This document shows positions 1 through 11,343 of a DNA stretch of 64,000 nt, one piece after another. Source of the DNA: Aulostomus chinensis (lineage: Eukaryota > Chordata > Actinopteri > Syngnathiformes > Aulostomidae); assembly GCA_037954235.1 (NCBI GenBank), contig JBBMOA010000009.1, forward strand, positions 27,046,626-27,110,625, given 5' to 3'. The translations under genes were made by a program, and so were the position numbers. The notes under the pieces were generated by a model, which was given only the letters and a program-made list of their open reading frames with translations, was not told the DNA's origin and searched no databases. Numbering within the stretch: position 1 is the stretch's first letter; every line of letters starts with the position of its first letter.

Positions 1-2236
1 TCATTCTGTAAATATTCCCATTTTTTTCTCGTTAATGTAAGCTCTCCTGGAAGGATAATGTAAAAAAAAAAAAAAAAAAAAATGCGAAGAAGAAAATGTC
101 TTGCAATGTTTAAGAAAATAAAACAGAATTCCTGGATCCGACCCAAACTTGAACGGGCTCCTCCTCCCGTGCTCCTGCTCCACTCCTCCACAAAGTTCCA
201 TGTAAATCACCCTAGTTTCATTCTTTGCATAACTCTGCTGGCAGACAAACAAACAAACCAGCTGAAGCAGGTGAAAACCCAACCTACTTGGCAAATACGA
301 TGAATAAAACTGGAACAACTTACTGGTAGCTCATCTGATTTAATATAAATTAAATGGTTCTATTTTAAGCAAAAATGCAAACACTTCACTAAGACCAGCT
401 TGGTGTCGTCTGCCTGCTGCCAAATGAGTACAAAGAAACTAATCAGATCTGAACCCTTCAGCTTTGTTTTAGGTAACCGTCTCGACCAAGGCTCTCAAAT
501 GACAACTGCAGCAACAAAGACTCCCTATCTGCCCAGAGCAGTGTAACAGGACATTGTTAACCTCGTTTTTTTCCTCCCCCCCTCAGATGTCAGTTAGTCT
601 TTTGTTGGTGGTGGATGTTATTCAGCTGTCATCCTCGCAGGTACGCACAGAGACAGTGGGAAAGTGGTGAAATTACGGTCTGCCAAAAAGGTTATTGTCC
701 TCTGGAAAGACCATTTTGATGCTGCTTTGAACTCCAATCAAAGTAAATTAAAAATACATACTTGACAAGAAACTGAAACTCCAAACTGGGGGATCAAAAC
801 TAAGAAGCCAAGAAAAGTCCAAACAACAGAAGAATCCAAGACCACGATCCAAAAACCCAACATGGGTCAAGGCCAGCAGAGAACTGGTGACAAACAGGAA
901 ACCCTGAACAGATAAACTGACAACTAAAGAGAAGCAGCTCCGGACTATAAATACACACAAAAGACTAAAAGTTAAGAGGACACAGGTGAACTGCATCCGA
1001 GCTGTGCAGGCAAACGCACAGGCGGGAAAATCCAACGGACAACAGGAAGACACGGACAACAACACACGATTCAGAATGTCCAAATCCAGAAAGCAAAAGG
1101 AGGCTTTGTGGATACAGAATAGAAACATAATATCATTAAAGGTTTTTTGTTTTTTTCCAGGAATTGTCATCAAATATTCCCAATTGGCAAATAATAAATC
1201 GTTCAGTTACCAGACCCAGAATATGAGTGTTCCTCTGTCAGCTGCTTCTCATGGACTCATTAGAGCTAATAGCTGAATCCTGCCGCTGGCGTAGAACTGT
1301 CTTCTGGATCCAGGATCTACATTTTGTTTTATTTCCCCACCAAATTTCATCAAACTCCATGGACATCCTGGTAATAAACAAACAAATAAGAGTGCACACG
1401 GAAAGACCATGTCTCCACCGAGCCAACATGAAACCAGGATGCGGTTCCGACTGCATTCTGAAGTCTTAATGTTCCTAACGTCTCTCATCCGGTTTTTGTG
1501 CTTGTGTTCACACCAGAATTAGCATCGGTAAGATAAGAAATGGAGAGAATTTAAAAAAAAAAAAAAGAAGAGCAAAGGTCACTGGAGGCTTTTCTCCATG
1601 GAATGTTTGCGCTCCTCTGCTGACCGACTTAAGCTTCTGTTTGAGATCGTTGATCCGATTGGTTGAATTTAGCATGATAGATGTCGACGGTTCCTCTGAT
1701 CACCCGCTGAGTGTTTCTTATATAGTATTCATACGTGTACAGTTTTTATGGAGGATTTCCCAGGATGTACGTTTTTACAAACTGTTTTGATGTCAAGTTA
1801 GATAACAGCCAGAAAAATCAACAGTCCAGACAGGGACGATGAAAATTCTAAAGTAAAGGCTGAGGTATTGATTGTGCTGAAATATGACAAATGTTCCATA
1901 ATCCTCACTCCAGACAAAAGGGCGCAGCCGATCCCAATTGTATCTTAAATTTATGCTTTTCCCCAAAACTCTGTCAAAACCAACACTGCATTTTCTGTTC
2001 TTGTGTGGTCGGCAGTTTAAAGCACCCTGATGCTTGCTGATCTCCACTAAAGATCTGTTTAAATCGTCCAAAACCTGCTTTGTTGGCTTCATCAAACTCT
2101 TCATCCTCTCATGGTAGACCGATGGTGGCTAAACTGTGCTTTCTTCACATTCTGTTGATGATTGTAGTTCATCCTGGAATGTTTTAAAGTAGAGCTCTTC
2201 AAGTTGCCTAAGAGAAATGGGAATTCTTTTTATTTG

Positions 2237-2269
<33 letters not shown>

Positions 2270-3021
2270 TGTTGTTCAAATTAGAAATTTTGAGTGGGTA
2301 GTTGTAGCTGCTGGTTTGTGTTATTTTCCAGGATAGCTGGGAATGTTTGGACAATGTCTATGTGCAAGTATTAATTCAGGATCAGGGTTTTTCTGACAGA
2401 TGTGCTGCCTGAGTCCAGCTCTATTTAGCTTTTCGGAATTTGCCTCAGCATTTCAAAGATTGCTCTGTGGCTTTCCTGGTCGCCTGAGACCAATTTTGGT
2501 TTTGGTCAAAGCAATGACAAAAACAGATCTCTCAGGGACCCAAGATGGCAGGCCCTCCCACTGCTCTGCAACATTTATCTTAATAAGGACTGGCTTCTTT
2601 CATACGTCAGTAATTACACATTATAGTAACCCCTGATGAGATGTTAACCACTGCAACAAAGTCTCATAATATCATCTATTTTTACCACTCTAGTAGCACA
2701 TGTTATCTTTTCAGGCTGTGACTGGGCTTTAACGTTTCTCTTTATAAGACATTTTCAAACCTCCAGATCCCCGTCAAAGGTCATTTACTGCAGAGCAACC
2801 CCCTCGACAGCAGCAGTGTCCCCAGAGTTCGTGTGTTGACTTAAGGGATGTAACACTCTGGCCTTATAAAGTTGAAACGTGGGCTTTAGTGGAGCTCAGG
2901 GCTGGTGGGATAGCTTAACTTATCTTTCACAGCAGCCCTTTTTTCAAATACTGCTGGAAAGACTCCAAACGTTGATCACCGGGGCCGCGATTTTATTCAG
3001 TACGTGACTATACATGGGGGC
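1..3021. other. Non-coding DNA, probably adcy6 intron 1
   Basis: No exon with family resemblance is visible on either strand. The stretch holds a poly(A) run at about 62-82 and a CA microsatellite at about 2237-2265. The first adcy6 exon found downstream (7836) starts inside the sixth membrane segment of the protein, so the exon for the N-terminus lies to the left and this DNA is most likely intron. That placement is inference. Confidence 0.5.
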
Positions 3022-3272
3022 AGGCTGGCTCAGAGGTAGAGTGGCCGTCAAGCAACCGAAGGGTCGTTGGTTCGATCCTCACTTCCCCCATTGACCGAGT
3101 ATCCTTGCGTAAGACACTGGGCCCCTAATTGCTCCTGATGGCCCTGCGACGGATTGGCGACCCGTCCAGGATGAACCCCGCCTCTCACCCAACGTCAGCT
3201 GGGATGGGATCCAGCCCCCCAACCCTTAACGGATAAGCAGTATAGAAAGTGGGTGGAAGGATGGATGGATGG
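3022..3272 (+). repeat. Chimeric tRNA-headed SINE
   Basis: The left half has a tRNA-like head with an A-box-like stretch (GGCTGGCTCAGAGGTAGAG) and a B box (GGTTCGATCC). It matches the SINE copies at 5105 and 63515. The right half, from about 3140 on, changes to the body and tail of the other SINE family seen at 5481 and 22527: the CCCGTCCAGGATGAACCCCG segment, the GCTGGGATGGGATCCAGCCC segment and a terminal GGAT repeat. It is an element fragment and not a tRNA gene. Confidence 0.75.
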
Positions 3273-5104
3273 CTACACATGTTTATCAGTATTGTCACAG
3301 GAGTTGATATTAGTTATAAATTCATCAACATGAGAACGCTTCAGCTTCAACCTTGGCTGAACATGCATGAGAATAAATAAATGGAGTGCAGCAGACGCAC
3401 AGCTCACGAAAACATCCCTTTTATTGATCAATCCAGCACAATCCCCCAGTGCATTCTGAATGAATGGATCATGACCTTGCCGTGAAAACTGGATCTATGC
3501 ATGAGCAAAGTGTCCGATGGGATATTATTAAAGACTGAATGGATTTCCTGTGTGTTTGCCAAGTAAAAATCTTTTCCATCCCCTGCCTTCATTTGTTCTT
3601 TAACACGCTATTCGCCAGCCTTTCTATCTAAAGCACCTTACCATGAGCCGCGCCTTATAAGCCAATGTTTAGACTCCTTTTAACTTCGCCGCCAAGAGGT
3701 TCCTTCTTAAGTAAATCTTGAGCTTGAGAAGCGCCTTTGAGAGCCAAAAGTCTGCAGGACGAATGGTCAGGACACATCGTTGGGAAATGCTGAAGGTATA
3801 GCTGATATAAAGTGCTAATGACTAGCAGCTCTCTTTTGCCCCACGGCCGTGTGATGGTGCCTGAGCGGCCCCGGAACTCTGCTGGATTTGCAGGCCTTGG
3901 TGAGAAGGAGTCACACACATATGCGGCTCACACACAAGATTTATTCAAAAGCTTATGTGAATACTTCTGTCGCTAATCTCCAGCCGGTGTGGTGACTAAG
4001 CATCTAACTTGGCGTTAAGAAGCTTTCTTCGCCGTGTTTCCTCACACTTTTGTTTCACTTCAGCTATCAGGTCGTTACACTGAACTATCATTCAAGATGT
4101 GGTTCAGCTTGTCTAATGCTCAACCTGAATGCGGCCCCTGTGCTCATATTTGGGGGCTTTTGTGAGGTTTCAGTCGATGCCGCAACCCGAGTTCACATCA
4201 CTTTTGCAAACAAACTTGTCGCCACTATCCTTGTATGTTTTCCTGTTCAACAAAGATGCCCCAGGTCCTGAATGTGAGGCGCATTCAGCCGAGTTTAAGG
4301 ACACTCTTTTTTGCCAAACTGTCAAAATCATTTGATTTGAACATCTTTGCTGAGCGGTTTCCACCAGGGATGCTGAATTAGCTGCATGTAAACTGAGCAC
4401 ACGGCTGAGAAGCGCTCGGCCCTGGGAACTGCAGGTGGCCCTGTATCTCAGACAGGCCACTTAACCATGTTATCTGACTCATTGTGTTCAGAGCCATCTG
4501 TTTGGGATTAATGCAATCAGGTTATATCAGAACCCTTCAAGAGTGTAGAGTCAAGAAGCCCCAGTCTATCAATGAACTGATGAAATGAAACACAACGAGC
4601 CAGCTCTAATGAAGTGACAACGTGGCACAAATTCAGTGCTGCGCTTAGATAACGATTGTGGACGGTGAGGAACAAGACTGGATGTCCTTTTTAGGTCGTT
4701 TCCAGGGATCCCAGATACGTTCTTATTTTTCGATTTTGGTCAGCACTTCCACCTGTTTGACTGGAGGTTCTGGTTCTTTCCAGGCCAGAACTTGGAACAT
4801 CAAAGAGACAAACATGGCTACTAGAGGAACAGATCACCTTTGAGCAGTTTTTTTATATTGAAGGGCGATCAGCCAGATGAAGCTAGTTGATCCTCTGAAG
4901 ACCATTGTTGCTGCACTGTAACTGATCGCTCTTTATTGAATAGGATTTGAAGGTGATCCGTTTGCTCCAGTTGGCTCTTTGGCTCCTTAAATGAATTTTT
5001 TCCATCTGAGTGTGTGTGGGTGGTGAAAGAGCTGTAAGCTTGATTAGTCATAAGATCTTGTCCGAGTATTTAGAATCACGTCCAGACTTTTTCCATAGAT
5101 ATGA
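3273..5104. other. Non-coding DNA, nothing recognised
   Basis: Only short chance reading frames are present and none shows family resemblance. No repeat or regulatory structure stands out. It probably continues adcy6 intron 1. Confidence 0.45.
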
Positions 5105-5345
5105 GGGTGACATGGCTCAGAGATAGATTGGCCATCTAGCAACCGAAAGGTCGCTGGTTCAATCCTCTCTTCCCCCTGTGACCATGCTGAAGTATCCTTG
5201 AGCAAGATGCAGAACCTCTGATTGCTCCTGATAAGTAGGTTGGAACCTTGCATGGAAGCATCAGTGTGTGAATGACTGAAAAAAAGCTTTGAGTACTGCT
5301 GATGTGGAGAGGCTCTATAGAAAATGAGTCAGTTCACCATTTGTG
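5105..5345 (+). repeat. tRNA-headed SINE, family A
   Basis: A tRNA-like head begins near 5113 (TGGCTCAGAGATAGATTGG) with a B box GGTTCAATCC at 5156-5165. It is followed by the body GTATCCTTGAGCAAGATGC and a 3' part with GAGTACTGCTGATGTGGAGA. The same order of blocks recurs at 63515-63760, so this is a dispersed family. The copy is diverged. Confidence 0.75.
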
Positions 5346-5420
5346 CCATTTGAGTTACGCAGGACTTTCATCAACTTATAAACTTTCTACAAGTTGTTCA
5401 AATCAAACACTGTTGGATAC

Positions 5421-5424
5421 TTGT

Positions 5425-5458
<34 letters not shown>
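5421..5458 (+). repeat. GT microsatellite
   Basis: A GT dinucleotide run with two early GC interruptions, just left of the SINE at 5481. Confidence 0.9.
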
Positions 5459-5480
5459 TTAATGATGACCCTGTAACTTC

Positions 5481-5847
5481 CATCCATCCATTTTCTACTG
5501 CTTGTCCTGTTAAAGGTGGTGGGGGGTGGAGCCTATCCCAGCAGCTTTCAGGCGAGAGGCGGGCTTCACCTTGAACGGGTCACCAGTCCATGGCAGGGCC
5601 AACACATAGACAGACAACCATTGGCTCTCCCAGTCAAGCCTACGGTCAGTTTAGAGTCTGGATTAACCTGGTCCCCTCTTGATGTCTTTGGACTGTGGAG
5701 GAAGCTGGAGTACCAGAGAGAACCCACGCAGGAACAGGGAGAACATGCAGACTCGCACAGAAAGACCCCGTGCTCCAGCCGGGGCTCAAACCCGGAACCT
5801 TCTTTCTGTGAGGGGACAGTGATGACCACTGCACCACCGTGCCGCCG
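5481..5847 (-). repeat. tRNA-headed SINE, family B, near full length
   Basis: Read on the minus strand, the element starts with GGCGGCACGGTGGTGCAGTG and has a tRNA-like B box in the GGGTTTGAGCCCC segment. It continues through the body GTCCAAAGACATCAAGAGGG and ends in a tail of GGATGGAT units. The copies at 9150 and 22527 share long blocks with it. The long open frame across it is a by-product of the repeat and not a gene. Confidence 0.8.
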
Positions 5848-7045
5848 ACCCAGTTACTCGTTTTGGTTTTTCCAAATGATTGGAAATAAAGAAAAATTCT
5901 ACATTTTCAAATTCACTATGTGTACATGTGTACGTACAGAATGTGGATATGATATATACTTGATTTATACAGATTATAAATATCAGCGAGCGGCTATAAC
6001 AGTGATGTCAACATCAGTATGGGCCAATATTTTCCTGTCTGATGCTGATGGTGCGACGTCTCCCACCTCTGGACATCTTTGATCTGAGCTCTTGAAATCT
6101 GACATAAAAAATTCTCTGTCATCCAGCATCAAGGAGGTCAGGAGAGACGGCTTCTTATTCTTTCATAAAAATCTGTTTGGTGGAATCCCAGTGTATCCTT
6201 CAGAGACAAAAACATGAAGACGCATTTTCAGTGTTTCGGTTGTGTTGCTGTCTACCTGCATCAGCTACATGGGGGCTTCACCCCATCCACGTATCAAAGG
6301 CATGTTTGCCTCTGCACCCGTGATGGAAACCACAGCTGTGTTTGACGTGCGTGCTGCTCAGCTCTAACGTGAGGTGATCTGTTCTCAGGTGGAATAGGCG
6401 ACTGTCTTTTTGAATAAATGCAGTGGAGTTTTTAGCAACCGCTGTCCTATGCTAATGGTTCTCTTTCAAACACGGGTTGCTGTATTGTCTTGTCGTGTTG
6501 TGACAACAGACGGGGAGTCCTTGTGTGTACAGTGTAAACCTCGTCTCAGGACTGCGGTTGAAAACCTTCCTGACAGCTTTTAGACTTTATAGATTTGTCA
6601 GCAGCTTGTGTTCCCCATGAGATTATTTAATTTGATTTTAAAAAAGGGCAACTGCAAGAAAACATGTAGTCTATGAATGTGCGCTGATAATCATCGTCTC
6701 TCCGCTGTGGTGTGTCCGTTTTTCTCTGGTTTACTCATAAACACAAATACAAACAGGCACAACAAACCTGCAGTGGTTTGGCCACATTCCAGTCGTGTCT
6801 TGTCGATGCTGGTACTGGTGATGAGTTTTTTTTGTTGTTGTTGTTGTTTTTCAAATCATCCAGTTTAGTCATCATGTTGTTATCGAGACTGATTGAAATT
6901 CGGCCATTGTGTGTATATCGTTGCATGTCTTTTTCTCATTAGTGATGATATCATCTTCAGAGGAAACGCTCTGCGCTCTGGTCATGGGTCAAGTGACTTT
7001 CCCAGGCTGGAGTGTGTTTCTAAGCATGGACAGGACGTGCGTGCC

Positions 7046-7083
<38 letters not shown>

Positions 7084-7835
7084 TGAGTGAGAGAGGGGAG
7101 GGGAAGTCCAGAGCTCAAGGCTCTGCTTCTGATGTTCAGTCTTGGCTGTAGAGTAGTGAGAAGAGAAATCACTAACAGACGTACACACTGGCTCACCAAC
7201 ACGCATCTCAAATCACAGGCGCACATAGAAAGCAGCTGTGACTGAGCGGAGGAACGCTTTTAAGGTTGATGACCCCACAAAGCTAACTGTTCACTCCACG
7301 CAGCAGATTTCTCCGACTCAAGCCTCAGTTCATACTGCTGTCGAGTTTGTACCTCTGTATTCTCACGCTTTGTAGAGATGGGCTCATATAAGCGTTACTA
7401 AGTCTGTCTGACTACAAATCACTCCATTCTGACAATAAACAGCTTCCAGGGTCCTGAAGTTGTCCTTGATGAATGGGACTGTTATCTCTCTTACATGCTG
7501 TAAAGACAAAAAACATTGAGGTCAAGTAAAATGAAAACTGGAGTCACACTGTCGTCACATGCATCACATTGAACCCTCTGGGCTTCCTAGCGTTCAGAGC
7601 ACGACGTGAGGAGAATGTCTTCCTGTGCAGCAGCCACGGGGTCGTGCTGTAACCAGATCACATTAATGGCCCTTCGGATGTTTGAGGAATTTTTTACAGT
7701 AAATGTTATGGCTGATTGAATGCTATCACTTGTGTTTATTGACCTCGCCCAGGTCAGAAAGCGGTCACAGTAATCCTATGATGTGACACCTCTTTTCATC
7801 ATCGGTTTTGGGTTTCCACGCGTGTGTGTTTTCAG
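5848..7835. other. Non-coding DNA before the first adcy6 exon in the window
   Basis: No exon is recognised. It holds a GT microsatellite at about 7047-7080. The last bases are a pyrimidine-poor acceptor, GTGTGTGTTTTCAG, at the adcy6 exon that starts at 7836. Confidence 0.45.
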
Positions 7836-8301
7836 ATCGGCGCCAACGTGCTGATCTTCCTGTGCACCAACATGATCGGGATCTGTACCCACTACCCCGC
7901 TGAGGTTTCCCAGAGACAAGCCTTCCAGGAGACCAGAGGATACATCCAGGCCAGACTGCACCTGCAGAGGGAAAACCAGCAGCAGGTACACACACACACA
8001 CACTGACACACTCGTGCATATTCAAGCAAATGAGGCGTCCCCGTACACAAATGCAAAAGAGCAACAAATGGGTGGCTCCATTTTCAAGCCTAATTTGTTT
8101 GTCTCAGTTTTCGCGATCAACAATATGTTTTGGAGACTGAAACGCATCCCCACTCTTCCCTATTTGACTAACACGTTCCCACGCAGATGCCAACGAGGCT
8201 GGTGACTCATTTAGCATTCTAACAGTGGAAACTGGTGAACATAAATGGGCTCCTGCTCTCACTGTCTGTCTTTAATTTTTCTCTCTCTCTCTCTCTCTCT
8301 T

Positions 8302-8335
<34 letters not shown>

Positions 8336-8459
8336 GAGCGCCTACTGCTATCAGTGCTGCCAAGGCACGTTGCCATGGAGATGAAGGCTGATATCAATGC
8401 CAAGAAAGAAGATATGATGTTCCACAAGATCTACATCCAAAAACATGACAATGTCAGGT

Positions 8460-8506
<47 letters not shown>

Positions 8507-11106
8507 CTCTCTCTCTCTCTCTCTCCCCCCCCCACCTCGCTCCTTCTCTCTGGGTTGATGCTGGAACGCTTGTCTTCTTCGCCATCACAGCCAGCACCAG
8601 TGGCTTTGACCTCACTGGGCTGACTGATGTGTCAGTTACACAGTCACTCAAACAGCTATTTCCCTGACAGCATGTATTATGCATGCTGTTGTTTATTGAC
8701 ACTGACAGCAGCGGCTGCAGTAATGATATTGACTTCGGCACACTGCTGTGCTTTCTGTAGCAAATGATAGGAGGCAGACCTCAAGTTCACTGGCCCCCCT
8801 ATTTTAGCCCTCGCCTCTGGATTTCACCCCATGAGTGGAAATGACCTGCTGTTGAGCCCAGCCAGTGCAGGTCGGACTGGGGGGGGGGGGTTGGATGGTG
8901 GTGGAAAGGGGGCAGTGAAATGCTGCAGAGATCTCCTGTCAGAGGTGACCCACATAGATGCAGGTGAAGCACTTACCAGAACAATCTGTTGCCATGTTGC
9001 CTCTCTACTGAGGTGTAAACTTACAGGAACAACCCATTTTCATAATCACCCAAGATTAGGACTCGCTGTCTCGCTAGAGCTCACCTCATTTTGTAAAAGG
9101 TTGAAGGTTCACATTGCAACAGTTATATTTTTAACCACTTAAGCTTGAGCAAGGTGGCACAGTGGTTAGCACTGTCGCCTCACAGCAGGAAGGTTCTGGG
9201 TTCCTGCCCCGACTCAAGGCGGGGTTCCCCCTGGACGGGTCACCAGTCCGTGGCAGGGCCAACACATCCAGACACACAACCATTGGCTCTCACAGTCACA
9301 CCTACGGTCAATTTAGAGCTCCCACTGAGGGACAGAGAGAATACATGCAAACTCCCTGTTTAGAATCCATTTTGCCAAAATGAAACTTGAATGACACAAG
9401 ACGTTCCAAATCTTTGGTTTCATTTTTCAGCTTCTTCACATTCTCACACTGAAACCGTTTCAAACCATGGAAATATAACCAGTTCAACAAAATATGTGTG
9501 TGTGTGGCCTCTTTCATGGTATTAATTATAACATAAAGTCGCAGAGTTACACATCATGACAGAAACATAACACACCGAAAGCAGTAAAAGAAAACGCACC
9601 ATCTCCACATTTATTTGTGTAAACGCATGTGTCCATGGTTATTTTCCAGCAGAGCTTTGCCCGGACACAGGACTGCATACTTATCCGTACACATGTAAAC
9701 GCAGCACACAAATCATAGTCAGTTGATTTTTTTGTAACCCAATCAAAAGAAAAATGCATCAGTACTCATAAATACATCGTCACATCTCTCTGATTTGGTT
9801 TATCAGCTTCAATCGTGAACCTTATTCAAAAATTAAATCATGTCCCTCTTACCTATGTACAAAAACGTGGTTTGATTTAATATTCTTTAGATTCATGTTT
9901 CAGCTTGTTGATGTTTTTCTACTCTTTACAACACACACAAAAATCCCAATTTAGAGATTTACTCCTTAGGTACTGAGATGTATTATTAAATGAAAAAGCA
10001 TCTTCCAGCACTCTGAAGTATTGAAGTAATGTGTTGAGTGTCATGAAAGTATTGCAGTTCCACAGCCATCCATTTTACAGATACTTTTGGTTTTATTTCC
10101 AATGTTTTTGTCTCTGTCGTTTTTGCCGCCACCCATAACTGGAGGTCAGTGCAGTTTTGTCAGTTTGCTCACATCATTGAAAAATGATCCTTTTAAAAAT
10201 TCAACAACAACATCCCTCTGTCCAGACTCAAAGTTCTGGTTCCTCTCCAGATCCCACTGTCAGTTTTCATTGGAGTTGTTTCTACAGTAGAATCCGGTTC
10301 CAGTGAAAACACCACACAGCGATAAGGATCTCCACATCTGGGCAAAAAATCCCCAAACTTCCACAACTTCAGCGGCTGCTGTCCTGCATACAACCAGATT
10401 TGAGCGCTATTTGTTTGATTTGTCATTCAGGTGAACTGAGTGTTTTATTTTGAGGACACAGGAGGATAAACAAAGGCATCGTGTGTGCTGTGATTATGAG
10501 TCACCTCTCCCCCTGTGGATGACCTCTCCGGACCAATTGCGCCATCTGTTGCTTTGACATGTTGCTTCATGTCTGGGGTGTTGTTGATCCTCCCCTTTCA
10601 TCACTATCAAAAGTTAGCAATGAATGGCATGCAGACAGGGGTAGGTGGGGGGTGGGGGGCTCATAGGGAAGGGCTGGAGGAGGTGACCTACATTGGCCCA
10701 GATGATGAGAGCCAGGTCTTAACAAATGTCTGCCTGGCTGCTCTCTTAGCAGATGGACAGTGAGGTGGGACGGAAGTGCTACATCATGCTTACTGCCTCT
10801 GTTTTTTATTGATTGATCCCATTCTCTGTCTCTTTTGTCTTCCTATCTACCCATCCACTCCACCCCCGCCCCCACCCACCCCGGCTCTTCTCCAGCATAC
10901 TGTTTGCCGACATCGAGGGTTTCACCAGCCTGGCATCTCAGTGCACGGCCCAGGAACTCGTCATGACGCTGAATGAGCTGTTCGCTCGCTTTGATAAGCT
11001 GGCCTCGGTGAGCGCGTCTTTCCCTGCAGAACTTTGATCCACTCACAGACTCACACAGTTAATACTTTTACAGTGTGAAAAAGTCAACATGATGTACTTT
11101 GGATGG

Positions 11107-11137
<31 letters not shown>

Positions 11138-11263
11138 GTTACTTAAGCATTGTGTAACACATCAATTAGACTGTACTGATGCTGATGAGTCATCTAAATT
11201 ATGCATAGAAAGTTCTATATTTGACATGAACATGCTGAGGATCAGCTGTAAGTGAAGGCCTAA

Positions 11264-11343
<80 letters not shown>

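Noticed and set aside
1793..2104. A possible exon on the minus strand
   Set aside because: No family was recognised, there are no convincing splice partners, and it lies inside the presumed adcy6 intron 1.
3022..3085. A tRNA gene (A and B box-like sequences), also near 5113 and 63515
   Set aside because: Each is followed by the same non-tRNA body and tail in other copies, and no cloverleaf with paired acceptor stem could be built. They are SINE heads.
5516..6082. An open frame of 188 codons
   Set aside because: Most of it is the family B SINE read in the non-coding direction. It has no splice or family support.
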